A DNA stretch of 64,000 bases, from positions 558,001-622,000 of the forward strand of contig CP006668.1 in the NCBI GenBank assembly GCA_000471925.1, written 5' to 3'. This DNA comes from Ralstonia pickettii DTP0602. GTDB lineage: Bacteria; Pseudomonadota; Gammaproteobacteria; Burkholderiales; Burkholderiaceae. The position numbers and the translations under genes are program-made. This document shows positions 7,643 to 16,783 of this stretch, one piece after another (position 1 is the stretch's first letter; each line of letters begins with the position of its first letter). The notes under the pieces were generated by a model, which was given only the letters and a program-made list of their open reading frames with translations, searched no databases and was not told the DNA's origin.

Positions 7643-9061
7643 ATGACCCACAAGACCCTATACCAGAAGCTGGTCGACTCCCACACGGTTGCCAGGATCG
7701 ATGACGACAACGTGCTGTTGTACTGCGACTTGCACCTGATGAACGAGTACACCAGCCCGCAGGCCTTTGCCGGGCTGCATGAGCAAGGCCGCGGTGTGCT
7801 GGTCCCGGGACAGAACGTCTCAGTCGTCAGCCATATCATCCCGACGCATCCGACGGCGATTCGCGTGATCGCGGATCCCGCCTCGGCGCTGCAGGCCACT
7901 AACCTGCGCGACAACTGCAACCGGCACGCGATCCCGCTGTTCGACACCAACGACACGCTGCAAGGCATCGAGCACGTGATCGCGCCCGAGCACGGCATGA
8001 TCCGGCCGGGCATGGTGGTGATCTGCGGCGACAGCCATACCACGACCTACGGTGCGCTGGGCGCGCTGGGTTTCGGCATCGGTACCTCGGAGGTCGAGCA
8101 TGTGCTGGCGACGCAGACGCTGGTGTACCGGATGGCAAAGACCATGCGCATCCGCGTGGACGGTAAGCTCCCGGTCGGCACGACGGCCAAGGACCTGATC
8201 CTGAAGATCATCGCTGCGATCGGCGCACAGGGCGCGCGCGGCTATGTCGTCGAGTATTGCGGAACGGCCATTCGCGACCTGAGCGTCGAGGCGCGCTTTA
8301 CGCTGTGCAACATGACCGTGGAAGCCGCGGCGCGCGGCGCGCTGATCGCGCCGGATGCGGTGGCCATCGACTATGTGCTGCGCCGTGCGGTGGACATCGA
8401 CGGTCCGCAGCGCGACGCTGCGCTGCGCTACTGGGAAACGCTGCAAAGCGATCCGGACGCGCGCTTCGACATGGACTTTGTGTTCGATGCCAGCGATATC
8501 GAGCCGTACGTGACCTGGGGAACCAGCCCGGACCAGGCGCTGCCGGTTTCCGGACGCATTCCGTTCCCGGAAGACCAGATCGACGAGGCGGAGCAGCGCT
8601 CGGTCGAGCGCGCGCTGGCATACACGCACCTGCAGCCGGGCGCGGCGCTGGAAGGCACGGCGATCCAGCACGTCTTTATCGGCTCATGTACCAACGGGCG
8701 CATCGAGGATCTGCGCGCGGTTGCCAGCGTGGTGCGCGGCAGGAAGGTGGCCGCAGGGGTCAGGGCCATGGTGGTGCCCGGGTCGGGTGCGGTCAAGGCG
8801 CAGGCCGAACGCGAAGGCCTGGCCGATATCCTGACCGCCGCCGGCTTCGAATGGCGGCAGCCGGGCTGCTCGATGTGCCTGGCCATGAACGACGATGTGC
8901 TCGCCGACGGCGTGCGTTGTGCTTCCACCACCAATCGCAATTTCGAGGGCAGGCAAGGGCGCGGCGCCATCACGCACCTGATGAGCCCGGCCATGGCTGC
9001 CGCAGCGGCGGTCACCGGCGCCATCACCGACGTCCGCAAGCTGGAGATCTCCCATGTCTGA
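7643..9061 (+). CDS. leuC: 3-isopropylmalate dehydratase large subunit (LeuC-type aconitase family)
   Basis: A 472-residue catalytic subunit of the LeuC class. It is a [4Fe-4S] enzyme that isomerises or hydrates branched hydroxy-acids. The three cluster cysteines are C349 (SCTNGR) and C409/C412 (PGCSMC), matching the LeuC spacing. GDSHTTTYGALGALGFGIGTSE is intact. I favour the ATG at 7643 (MTHKTLYQKLVDSH, the canonical LeuC start). An ATG at 7619 overlaps the preceding stop and would add 8 residues. It pairs with leuD, which begins 8 bp before this stop. Association with Bug and LysR genes suggests a catabolic paralogue (for example citraconate- or dimethylmalate-like substrates) rather than the leucine-biosynthetic copy. 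Confidence 0.88.
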   Translation: MTHKTLYQKLVDSHTVARIDDDNVLLYCDLHLMNEYTSPQAFAGLHEQGRGVLVPGQNVSVVSHIIPTHPTAIRVIADPASALQATNLRDNCNRHAIPLFDTNDTLQGIEHVIAPEHGMIRPGMVVICGDSHTTTYGALGALGFGIGTSEVEHVLATQTLVYRMAKTMRIRVDGKLPVGTTAKDLILKIIAAIGAQGARGYVVEYCGTAIRDLSVEARFTLCNMTVEAAARGALIAPDAVAIDYVLRRAVDIDGPQRDAALRYWETLQSDPDARFDMDFVFDASDIEPYVTWGTSPDQALPVSGRIPFPEDQIDEAEQRSVERALAYTHLQPGAALEGTAIQHVFIGSCTNGRIEDLRAVASVVRGRKVAAGVRAMVVPGSGAVKAQAEREGLADILTAAGFEWRQPGCSMCLAMNDDVLADGVRCASTTNRNFEGRQGRGAITHLMSPAMAAAAAVTGAITDVRKLEISHV

Positions 9062-9698
9062 AAACACCTGCATCACCGGCAAGGCCGCCGCGATCCGCTT
9101 CGAGAACCTCGATACCGACCAGATCATCCCCAAGCAGTTCCTGCGCGGGATCGACAAGTCCGGGCTGGCCCAGGGCATTCTCTACGATCACCGCTTCGAT
9201 GCAACCGGGGCGTTGCGCCCGGACTTCGTGCTGAACCGGCCCGAGTATGCAGGCACCAGCATCCTGGTTGGCGGCGCAAACTTCGGCTGCGGATCGAGCC
9301 GGGAGCACGCGGTGTGGGGGCTGCAGCAATTCGGCATACGTGCCGTCATTGCCCCGAGCTTCGGCGAGATCTTCTACTCGAACGCGATGAACAACCGGCT
9401 GCTGCTGGTGATGCTGCCGCGCGACGTGATCGAGCCCTTGATGAACGACGTGGACGCGAACAGCGACAACGCCATCAGCATCGATGTCGAGGCGATGCGG
9501 GTGCGCACGCCTGCGGGAGAGTATCCGTTCGAGCTGTCGGCCCGGCATCGCCGCATGTTCCTCGAAGGCCTGGACATGATCGGCCTCTCGCTGAAACAGC
9601 GCGGGGAGATCGAGCAGTTTGCCGAGAAGTACTGGGCGCAGTTCCCGTGGGCCAGGGATGTGGCCAGGCGGACGCGGGACCGGCTGGGTGCGACCTGA
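9054..9698 (+). CDS. leuD: 3-isopropylmalate dehydratase small subunit (LeuD-type)
   Basis: A 214-residue swivel-domain subunit. It carries DTDQIIPKQFLRGIDKSG at the N-terminus, ANFGCGSSREHAVWGL (substrate-binding GSSREH loop), and IAPSFGEIFYSNAMNNRLL. Length and motif order match LeuD. It overlaps leuC by 8 bp, so the two are translationally coupled and should form a heterodimer. The operon seems to end here; the next gene has its own ribosome site 170 bp on. Confidence 0.88.
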   Translation: MSENTCITGKAAAIRFENLDTDQIIPKQFLRGIDKSGLAQGILYDHRFDATGALRPDFVLNRPEYAGTSILVGGANFGCGSSREHAVWGLQQFGIRAVIAPSFGEIFYSNAMNNRLLLVMLPRDVIEPLMNDVDANSDNAISIDVEAMRVRTPAGEYPFELSARHRRMFLEGLDMIGLSLKQRGEIEQFAEKYWAQFPWARDVARRTRDRLGAT

Positions 9699-9868
9699 AC
9701 GGCCGCAGCCGGTGGGCTGGCGGCCCCGGCGGCCGGCCATGGTGTTGCCGGTCGGCCCTGGCCGTGCTCTCGTCGTCTCTCCCGGAACACGGATTTCTTG
9801 TCCATACTGAACTTGCCCGGCGGACAGGCTCGGCACCCTGTGAACAACAAGCCTATGGGAGAGAAACC

Positions 9869-10300
9869 GTGTTCAAGCACATTTTGCTGGCCACAGATGG
9901 CTCGGAACTTTCAAGATTGGCAATGACGGCGGCTATCGGCTTTGTCAAGGAAGGCGGCGCGAAGCTGACGGCCTATACGTGCATGGAGGAGTATCCCTAC
10001 CTGTCGTCAGGCGACGCCGGCCATCCGCGGCGCAAGGCGTTCGAGGAACAGGAAGCCGCCCGTGCCGGCGCTCACCTTGCCGAGGTCGTCGCTGCGGCCG
10101 AGGCCGCGGGCGTCACGTGTGCCACCGATATGACGACATCGGTACCCTACAAGGGGATTATCGAAGCTGCCGACAGGCACGGGTGTGACGTGATCTTCAT
10201 GGCATCGCACGGCCGGCGGGGTCTGGAAGGCCTGCTGGTCGGCAGTGAAACGCAGAAGGTGCTGACGCACTGCCGGATTCCTGTCCTTGTCTATCGTTAA
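9869..10300 (+). CDS. Universal stress protein (UspA family)
   Basis: A 143-residue UspA-fold protein. MFKHILLATDGSELSRLA opens the domain. The C-terminal ATP-type loop is seen in ASHGRRGLEGLLVGSETQKVLTH (G-2x-G-9x-G-S/T pattern). The GTG at 9869 is preceded by GGGAGAG. It is a single domain of normal length. It lies upstream of a ferritin-like gene and a YqjD-like gene, so a stress or stationary-phase role is reasonable. The specific signal is unknown. Confidence 0.9.
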   Translation: MFKHILLATDGSELSRLAMTAAIGFVKEGGAKLTAYTCMEEYPYLSSGDAGHPRRKAFEEQEAARAGAHLAEVVAAAEAAGVTCATDMTTSVPYKGIIEAADRHGCDVIFMASHGRRGLEGLLVGSETQKVLTHCRIPVLVYR

Positions 10301-10373
10301 GGTGCTTGTGGCCGCGGACGTTCTGGTCGGCCAATGAAGACGCATTGACGGGGATATCGCGCCCCCGTCGTCG

Positions 10374-10401
10374 CCGCGAGTGCTCGTCAGAACACTCGCG
10401 G
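10374..10401. repeat. Inverted repeat (9-bp stem, 10-nt loop)
   Basis: CCGCGAGTG (10374-10382) is complementary to CACTCGCGG (10393-10401). It lies 74 bp after the universal stress protein gene. No T-run follows on either strand, so it may be an mRNA end structure or part of a leader for the ferritin-like gene rather than a classical terminator. Confidence 0.45.
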
Positions 10402-10478
10402 GAAAAGCCGCGCAGCTGCTTCCCAGCACGTGAGCGAGTGCGACACCTATCGCAGAATGCGTCAGGGAGGAACCTGCC

Positions 10479-10940
10479 ATGACCGAGATCGACAAGGACA
10501 AGGTCGTCGGCGTGCTGAATCGGATACTCGAAGCCGAACTCGCCGGTGTTGTGCGCTACACGCACTATTCGTTTCTGATCTTCGGTTTCGGCCGCATTCC
10601 CATCGTGTCATGGCTGCGCGAGCAGGCCAACGAGTCGCTGCTGCACGCGCACCAGGCCGGCGAGTGGATCACGACCCTCGGCGCCTATCCCTCGCTTGGC
10701 CTCGGCGAACTGCTGGACAGCCACACGACCGATATCGGCATCATCCTGCGCGAGTCGCTGGCGACGGAAATGCAGGCGCTGGAGCTGTACCGCGAGTTGC
10801 TCACCCTGGTCGAGGACCGCTCCGTCGCACTGGAGGAGTATGCGCGCCAGTTGATCCAGCTCGAGGAGCTGCATGCGGGGGAGGTCGAGAAGATGCTGCG
10901 CAAGCCCGGACAGGCGGCGGAGGCGCCGCGCAAGGGCTGA
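10479..10940 (+). CDS. Ferritin-like/bacterioferritin family protein
   Basis: A 153-residue four-helix ferritin-like protein. Diiron-type residues are visible in the helices: ILEAELAGVVRYTHYSF (Glu, Tyr, His), WLREQANESLLHAHQAGEW (Glu...His), ESLATEMQALELYRELL, and LIQLEELHAGEVEKML (Glu-x-x-His). It is predicted to store iron or protect against peroxide. It is shorter in the N-terminal part than a 24-mer bacterioferritin and lacks an evident heme-ligating methionine, so Dps/Bfr-like is the safest label. AGGAGG lies shortly before the ATG. Confidence 0.82.
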   Translation: MTEIDKDKVVGVLNRILEAELAGVVRYTHYSFLIFGFGRIPIVSWLREQANESLLHAHQAGEWITTLGAYPSLGLGELLDSHTTDIGIILRESLATEMQALELYRELLTLVEDRSVALEEYARQLIQLEELHAGEVEKMLRKPGQAAEAPRKG

Positions 10941-11555
10941 CCCGGGCACATGGGTATGGCGCGGGGTCTGCGCCAGGTTACACCCCGCAACATTCAGGGT
11001 TTGGTAATCAGGCTACTGCTGCATCGACGATGGCGGCAGCCTGCCGATATCGATCTGCCCCGGCTGGCGAGGGAGCTTGCCCGGCCCCTCGTCGTGCATG
11101 GGCGTCGAGCGTTCCTGTCTTTCAGGCGATTGCTTTGCCGGCGGCACTTCACGCATGTTCGGCGGCTCTCTTCGCGGTGCTTGATGTCTCATGATGCCCT
11201 CTCAGTGTCCAGATGAGTACGCGATGAAATATCGCACCCAAACTCATTATGCAACCGTCGTGCCAGCGCATGCCATTGGTGGCGAACGCCAGGCTTCGGA
11301 CACTTCGATCTGCCTGTCAGCCGGTCCTTCCGGCAGAGCGTGGATGGCCCGGAAGCAATGCCGGCGCGCAAATCTACCGATTTTGTAAGCCGGCAAGAAC
11401 GCAGATCCTCGCTCCGATGCCACTGACGGTCGTTCCCTGATGGCTCGCAGGCTCGTCAGGTCGATCGGCCGGGCCGGGCACGAAATCTGCACCCCTCTTC
11501 CTCAGCGTGCAAAGGCAGGCCTTGCGCGCAAGTTTTTCCCATACGGAGGAGCACC
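10941..11555. other. Intergenic region without a supported gene
   Basis: 615 bp between the ferritin-like gene and the YqjD-like gene. Frames on both strands are short, Arg/Cys-rich shadows without recognisable content. GGAGGAGC just before 11556 is the ribosome site of the next gene. No clear terminator or RNA gene was seen. Confidence 0.45.
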
Positions 11556-12020
11556 ATGGAAGAGATTGAAACCAGAAGCACCTACAACACCGGATTCGGG
11601 TCGAACCCGCAGCAGGAGCCCACTTTCGGCGAGCGGGCGTCCGGTGACACCAGCCGACGCCCGCAGGGCGCTTCATCGTCGGCAAAATCTGCCGCCTCGC
11701 AGGAGCTTGCGCGCGAGCTAGAGCGGCTGCTGGATCGCCTTCCCGGGCTTTCCGGAGAAAGCCTCGAGCAGGCAAAAGCGGAATTTGTCGAACGCGCGGC
11801 AAAGTCCAGCCGTACCGCGGCGGAACTGGCCGCCAAGTCTGCGGACGTCGCCCGTCGAATGACCGGACTCGTCAAGAACGAGTGGGAGGTGGGGCGAGAG
11901 CGTGCGGAAACGCTTGTCCACGCCAATCCGATCTCTGCTGTCGGCGTGGCGCTTGGTGTCGGCGTGCTGCTGGGCGCGATACTGTTTGGCAGCTCGCATC
12001 GACATGGCGGGGAGCAGTGA
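11556..12020 (+). CDS. DUF883 (ElaB/YqjD-like) membrane-anchored protein
   Basis: A 154-residue protein. It has a low-complexity polar N-terminus (~1-50), a helical middle rich in Ala/Glu/Lys, and a single C-terminal membrane segment (PISAVGVALGVGVLLGAILFG). This is the layout of the DUF883/YqjD family, where E. coli members are inner-membrane proteins linked to stationary-phase ribosomes. The short HRHGGEQ tail would face the other side. It runs convergent with the aconitase-like gene. Together with Usp and the ferritin-like protein it looks like a stress group. Confidence 0.82.
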   Translation: MEEIETRSTYNTGFGSNPQQEPTFGERASGDTSRRPQGASSSAKSAASQELARELERLLDRLPGLSGESLEQAKAEFVERAAKSSRTAAELAAKSADVARRMTGLVKNEWEVGRERAETLVHANPISAVGVALGVGVLLGAILFGSSHRHGGEQ

Positions 12021-12088
12021 AGGTGTGAGCCCAGGACGCCAGGGGCGCGCTCGACAGGCCGCCCCGGTTCGCCCGCTATGTACGTAAG

Positions 12089-14062
12089 TTATCGTTGCGC
12101 CGCGTAGCGCTGCTGCAGTTCGTCAAACGATAGCAACTGGCCGGCAATCGCACTGGCGGCAACGGTAGGCGGGCTGGCGAGCCATACTTGCCCCGGTCCG
12201 GATCGACCCGGGAAGTTCCGGTTGATCGAGCTGACCGTCACCTGATCCGCGCTGACCGACGATCCCGGGCCGCAGTTGGCGCAGGCACCGCAAGAGGGCT
12301 GGAGTATGCGGGCGCCGACAGCGTTGAAAGTCTCCACGTAGCCCTTGCGGTTGCAATAGTCCCGGACATCGGTGGTGCCGAACTGCAGGTAGAGGGTGAC
12401 GTGAGGGGGGACGCTCAAGCCGTGCTCCACGGCCCAGTGCAGGACCTCGTGGTACAGGTCGAAGTCCTCCCGCTTGCCGGCCGTGCACGATCCTCCGTAG
12501 GCAATATCCACTGGCACGCGCTGGTCCAGCGTCGCCAACGGCAGGCCGTTCCCCGGATCGCCGGGGCGCGCCACCATGGGACCGAGCGTACGGCAGTCGA
12601 TCTCGAGCGTGGCCGCAAAAGCGGCATCATCGTCGCTGCGCATCCATGGCTCGACCACGAACTTGATGCCACGGCGCTCCTCGAGGAAGCGGACTGTCTC
12701 CGCATCCGGCGCGACAATGCCGGTAAAGCCCCCCAACTCGGCGCACATATTCGTCAAGGTGGCGCGCTCGTCGATCGACATCGCGCAGACTACGGGGCCG
12801 GTGAATTCGAACACCTTGCCGACCCCGGCGCCTGACTTGATCTCGTCTTGCGCCAGCAGATGAAGCACAACATCCTTTGCCGTGACGCCAGGCACTAGGG
12901 CACCGTGCAGGTTGACCCGGATGCATTGCGGCATCGTCATGCGGACCGCGCCCGTCACGAACGCATTGGCCATGTCGGTCGTGCCAACGCCGAAGGCCAC
13001 GCACCCCAGCGCCCCGCTATGGGGTGTGTGGGAGTCGGTGCCCACAATCACCTGCCCTGGCAGGGCATAGCGTTCCGCCATCATCGCGTGGGAAATCCCG
13101 GCGACATTGCTGCCGTCATCGCCGCGGGACTCGTCCTCGGTCAGGGTCCGGTGGTATCTGAGGTGATAGGTGCGAACGAAGTCTCGTTGCGCCGCGCACA
13201 TCCTGGCGACGTTATCCACCAGGCCGCCACGCACGTGCGCCGGGCTTTCCAATACGTAGGAAGTGTGATCCTCGAAGACGACGATATGGTCGGCGTCCTT
13301 CAATTGAAGCGGTTTGCCGAACGTAGCGTGCAGCATGTGGGCGCACATGCCGGTGTAGTACTCGTGAATGAAGCGCCAGTCGGCGCGCACGAATACGCCG
13401 TCGCCCGGATTGGGCTCTGCCGGCGTGACAGGCGTGGCGAGCAGATGCCGGTGGACGATTTTCTCGAACAGGGTTCGCGGCCCCGCGGGCATGGCCGGGG
13501 TCGCTTTACCGACATGGCTGAGGTATTTTTGCCCGAACTTCAGAAGCCCGCCGTTCAGCAGGACGGATGCGGCCAGTGCGTCGCGCCCGGCCACGAGCGT
13601 GTCCAGCTCGATGGGCTCCCCTTTTTCCAGGCGGGGAATGAGACTGAAATCCGTCGAGGTGAACAGGCCGATGTTGTCGGCGTTCTGGCGGTAAATGCGC
13701 TCGAAGCTTTTGGCGATGACCAGGCGGATGCCCGCGAGCTTTTCCGCCGCGGGGCTATGTTCCCGCGAGGAGCCCTTCCCATAGCGGTTGCCTGCGACCG
13801 TGACTGAAAAGCCTCCCTCGCGAATCGCGTTGGCCGCGATCGGGAGTGTGCCCTCGACCTTGTATCCCGTATAAGGGTAGCGGCCGAGCGCATCGTCATA
13901 GTGCGTCAGGATCGGTACTGGCGTGATTTCGTCCGTGGAGACGTCGTCTCGCAGGGAACTCGCTTCCTCCACGGTCACCGCGTGGCCCTGGAACTGTCTC
14001 TCCATGACCGCCGCTGAGTCGGCAAGGAACAGAATGCGGCCTGATGGCTCAAGGGCGCTCAT
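12089..14062 (-). CDS. Fused aconitase-superfamily hydratase, swivel domain first
   Basis: A 657-residue protein carrying both halves of an aconitase-type enzyme in swapped order. Residues ~1-190 are the swivel domain (DDVSTDEITPVPILTHYDDA; GNRYGKGSSREHSPAAEKL). The catalytic [4Fe-4S] part follows, with GTDSHTPHSGALGCVAFGVGTT and cluster cysteines at C526 (GGSCTAGKRED) and C591/C594 (PSCGACANCG). A fourth nearby cysteine is C597. Canonical aconitases put the swivel last, and LeuCD have it as a separate subunit. The ATG at 14062 has GGAG 8 bases upstream. It is divergent from a LysR gene, with a Bug receptor and an RraA-like gene beyond it, so it probably dehydrates or isomerises a tricarboxylate-like nutrient. 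Substrate unknown. Confidence 0.85.
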   Translation of the reverse strand: MSALEPSGRILFLADSAAVMERQFQGHAVTVEEASSLRDDVSTDEITPVPILTHYDDALGRYPYTGYKVEGTLPIAANAIREGGFSVTVAGNRYGKGSSREHSPAAEKLAGIRLVIAKSFERIYRQNADNIGLFTSTDFSLIPRLEKGEPIELDTLVAGRDALAASVLLNGGLLKFGQKYLSHVGKATPAMPAGPRTLFEKIVHRHLLATPVTPAEPNPGDGVFVRADWRFIHEYYTGMCAHMLHATFGKPLQLKDADHIVVFEDHTSYVLESPAHVRGGLVDNVARMCAAQRDFVRTYHLRYHRTLTEDESRGDDGSNVAGISHAMMAERYALPGQVIVGTDSHTPHSGALGCVAFGVGTTDMANAFVTGAVRMTMPQCIRVNLHGALVPGVTAKDVVLHLLAQDEIKSGAGVGKVFEFTGPVVCAMSIDERATLTNMCAELGGFTGIVAPDAETVRFLEERRGIKFVVEPWMRSDDDAAFAATLEIDCRTLGPMVARPGDPGNGLPLATLDQRVPVDIAYGGSCTAGKREDFDLYHEVLHWAVEHGLSVPPHVTLYLQFGTTDVRDYCNRKGYVETFNAVGARILQPSCGACANCGPGSSVSADQVTVSSINRNFPGRSGPGQVWLASPPTVAASAIAGQLLSFDELQQRYAAQR

Positions 14063-14244
14063 GCAAGTCTCCGGTGGGGTTTTGGGAAACTTTACTTGCC
14101 GTTGAGCGGGGACCCGAAGCGCTGATGCGGCATTCCGGATATCCGTCGACGACATATCAGGGTAAACCCTTGCGTATCCAGTGCGCTGGCTCGGAGGTTA
14201 GTATCAGGCGACATTTCGGCTTCCTCGCATGGGCCTACTGAAGC

Positions 14245-15156
14245 ATGCACCGCATCGATCCGGTCAACATTCAACTATTCCTGGCAGCCGCTCGCGAAGG
14301 TTCCATCAAGCGGGCGGCCGAAACCGAGCATATTGCCCAGTCGGCCCTGAGCCGGCGCATCGCCGAGCTGGAGCGCACTTTGGGGGTGGTCCTGTTTGTG
14401 CGATCTCCCTCCGGCGTGGTCCTGACCGATGCGGGGGCGAGAGCGCTGGAGCTGGGCCGGAAGCTGAACGAGGATATCGCCAGCTTCGCGCGTGAGGTGC
14501 AAGACCTGGGCGACCAGGTTGCCGGCATCGTGCGCCTGTCCGCGAGCCCGTCCGCCATCATCGGGTTCCTGCCGGAGAGGCTGCACGCGTTCAAGGCGGC
14601 GCACCCGCTGGTCGAGATCGCGCTCTACGAGCGATCAACGGCTGAGACCATCCGCGCCTGCCTCGATGACCGTGTCGACATCGGTATCGGGGTCGCGGCC
14701 AAGACGCCTGCCGGCCTCGAATCGTGGCAGTTTGCCAGCGACCCGCTCAATGTCGTGATCCCGTCGTCGCATCCGTCGGCCAGGCGCAAGCGGATACGCT
14801 ATGCCGAAGTCCTGGAGCATCCGCTGGTGGTTGTTCAACCCGGTGGCGCGCTCGACCAGGAGCTGAGGGAGCAGGCGGCAAATCTACGGCTTCCCTTCAA
14901 CCAGAGCGTGGCGGTCTCCAGCTTCGAGGCCGCTTGCCGCATGGTGGAGGCGGGGCTGGGCATCGCAGTGCTGCCAGCCAGCGCAAGCGCCGCCTATGCC
15001 GGCACCCGCCGCTTTGTTCGCATTCCGCTGGATGAGCCATGGCGCGAGCGCCAGCTCCTGATCTATGCCCCTTACAAACAACCGCGGCTGCGGGCAATTG
15101 CCGCGGTGATCCGCGCGCTCCAGCCACAGGGGGTAGTGGACGGTATGCCAGGCTGA
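14245..15156 (+). CDS. LysR-type transcriptional regulator
   Basis: A 303-residue LTTR. The HTH covers FLAAAREGSIKRAAETEHIAQSALSRRIAELE, with the wing LFVRSPSGVVLTDAG. The effector-binding domain starts near residue 92 (GIVRLSASPSAIIGFLP). It is divergent from the fused aconitase-like gene over ~180 bp, and a Bug gene follows on the same strand. It is therefore the likely regulator of this carboxylate module. The intergenic region contains the palindrome CGGATATCCG at 14136-14145. Confidence 0.9.
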   Translation: MHRIDPVNIQLFLAAAREGSIKRAAETEHIAQSALSRRIAELERTLGVVLFVRSPSGVVLTDAGARALELGRKLNEDIASFAREVQDLGDQVAGIVRLSASPSAIIGFLPERLHAFKAAHPLVEIALYERSTAETIRACLDDRVDIGIGVAAKTPAGLESWQFASDPLNVVIPSSHPSARRKRIRYAEVLEHPLVVVQPGGALDQELREQAANLRLPFNQSVAVSSFEAACRMVEAGLGIAVLPASASAAYAGTRRFVRIPLDEPWRERQLLIYAPYKQPRLRAIAAVIRALQPQGVVDGMPG

Positions 15157-15261
15157 GATACCCGGTCCAGCCGATTAGCACTCTGCCCGACAGCGGCGCA
15201 ACACTAAACTCCGTCCCAAAGGGCACTGTCCCCAGTGCTACTTAATAAACGGAGACAAGGA

Positions 15262-16254
15262 ATGCCGACTTCGCTGTTTCGACAGGCGTGCAACGCGTTT
15301 GCCGCCCTGACAACCCTTGCCGTCTTCGGCGGCCTGAACGTGCCCGCCCACGCGCAAGCCACGGATTCGAAGCCGGTCAGGCTCATTGTTCCGACCCAGC
15401 CAGGTTCGCAGGCCGACGCCGTGGCGCGCGCGCTGAGCCAACCCCTTGGGAAGAACCTTGGTCACTCAGTGGTGGTCGAGAATATTGCCGGCGCTGGCGG
15501 TGTGCCGGGTACCCAGCAAATCGTCAGGGCGCCGAAAGACGGGTCGACCCTCGGATTGATTTCGTCGAATCACGTCATCAACCCGTTTATCTACAAGAAC
15601 CTGCCCTATGACTCGCTGAAGGACATTACCCCCATCATGGTTATCGGCACGCTGCCACTGGTGCTCGTCGTCAATCCTGCGGTGGGTGCGAATACGGTAA
15701 AAGAGCTGATCGCCCTGCTGAAGTCGAAGCCGGGCGAGCTGAACTATGGCTCATCAGGGAACGGCACCGTCCTGCACCTGGCCGGGCAACTCTTCGCCAG
15801 TGAAGCGAAGGTCGATATCCGGCACGTGCCATACAAGGGGGCGGGCAACTACACCACCGACCTGATCGGTGGCCAGGTTCAGCTCGGGTTTCTCACGGTG
15901 CAGGCCGTCTTGCCGCTGATCAAGGCCGGCAAGCTGAAGGCCATCGCGGTGTCCACTGCGCAGCGAGTTCCGACGCTGCCCGATGTGCCGACGCTTGCCG
16001 AGTCGGGGCTTCCCCGATACAGCTTCGACGCGTGGCTCGCGATCGTCGGTCCTGCCGGGATGCCGAAGCAGAGCGTGTCGGAGCTGCAGTCGAAGATCAA
16101 GGCCACGCTGCAGGAGCGCGACGTCCAGGAACACCTGGCGGGGCAAGGCGTGGTGGTGACCGCGACCGGTGCCGACGCGGCAGTGCCGTTCTTCAAGAGC
16201 GAGCTGGACAAGCACGCGCGGATCGTGAAGCAGGCAGGCGCCACGCTGAATTGA
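15262..16254 (+). CDS. Bug/TctC family tripartite tricarboxylate receptor
   Basis: A 330-residue periplasmic binding protein. The long signal peptide ends at AHAQ (~residue 33). Hallmarks are PVRLIVPTQPGSQADAVARAL, ENIAGAGGVPG and the ligand loop LNYGSSGNGTVLHLAG. The start at 15262 is supported by GGAGACAAGGA just upstream; the ORF extends 9 codons further. It is followed 15 bp later by the RraA-like gene, so the two are one transcription unit. No TctAB partner genes were found nearby. Confidence 0.9.
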   Translation: MPTSLFRQACNAFAALTTLAVFGGLNVPAHAQATDSKPVRLIVPTQPGSQADAVARALSQPLGKNLGHSVVVENIAGAGGVPGTQQIVRAPKDGSTLGLISSNHVINPFIYKNLPYDSLKDITPIMVIGTLPLVLVVNPAVGANTVKELIALLKSKPGELNYGSSGNGTVLHLAGQLFASEAKVDIRHVPYKGAGNYTTDLIGGQVQLGFLTVQAVLPLIKAGKLKAIAVSTAQRVPTLPDVPTLAESGLPRYSFDAWLAIVGPAGMPKQSVSELQSKIKATLQERDVQEHLAGQGVVVTATGADAAVPFFKSELDKHARIVKQAGATLN

Positions 16255-16269
16255 CGAGGATCGCGCGCA

Positions 16270-16770
16270 ATGAACTCGACCCGCACTGCCTTCACCAGCG
16301 ACTTGTCCGACCTCCATGGCGATCGCGTACGTGGCTACCCGAGTCCGTTCACCAGCTATGGCGGCTGCGTCGCGTTCCACGGCGTCATCGAGACGATCCG
16401 GTGCTTCGAGGATCCCAGCCTGATCCGGGCATGCCTGGCAGAGCCCGGCCACGGCAGGGTCCTTGTCGTCGATGCCGGTGGCTCCAGGCGCGTGGCGCTG
16501 CTGGGGGACAGGATGGCGCGCCTGGGCCACGACAACGGATGGGCCGGCATCATCCTGCATGGGGCCATCCGCGACCGTCTGGCGTTGGCGGAGGTGGACT
16601 TCGGCGTCTTCGCGCTAGGGGCTGTCCCGGTCCGGGGCGAGAGCCGTGGAACCGGGGAGCGAACGGCCACGCTCGAGATTGCGGGTATCCCCTTTGCTCG
16701 GGGGAGCCATGTCTACTGTGACGCGGACGGAATCCTGACTGCGGAAACGTCCCTTGATCCAGGCGCGTAG
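16270..16770 (+). CDS. RraA family protein (HMG/CHA aldolase-like)
   Basis: A 166-residue protein matching RraA along its whole length: TSDLSDLHGDRV at the start, FTSYGGCVAFHGVIETIRCFED, GRVLVVDAGGSRRVALLGDRMA, and GWAGIILHGAIRD. The fold is shared by the RNase E inhibitor RraA and by class II 4-hydroxy-4-methyl-2-oxoglutarate/4-carboxy-4-hydroxy-2-oxoadipate aldolases. The conserved GD and R residues of the metal/pyruvate site are present (LGDRMARLG, IRDRLAL). The position behind a Bug receptor and a hydratase favours an aldolase role, but this is inference. It is convergent with the next LysR. Confidence 0.82.
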   Translation: MNSTRTAFTSDLSDLHGDRVRGYPSPFTSYGGCVAFHGVIETIRCFEDPSLIRACLAEPGHGRVLVVDAGGSRRVALLGDRMARLGHDNGWAGIILHGAIRDRLALAEVDFGVFALGAVPVRGESRGTGERTATLEIAGIPFARGSHVYCDADGILTAETSLDPGA

Positions 16771-16783
16771 TCTTGCGGCCGGC

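Noticed and set aside
10950..11388. Small frames between the ferritin-like and YqjD-like genes
   Set aside because: No ribosome sites and no recognisable content on either strand.
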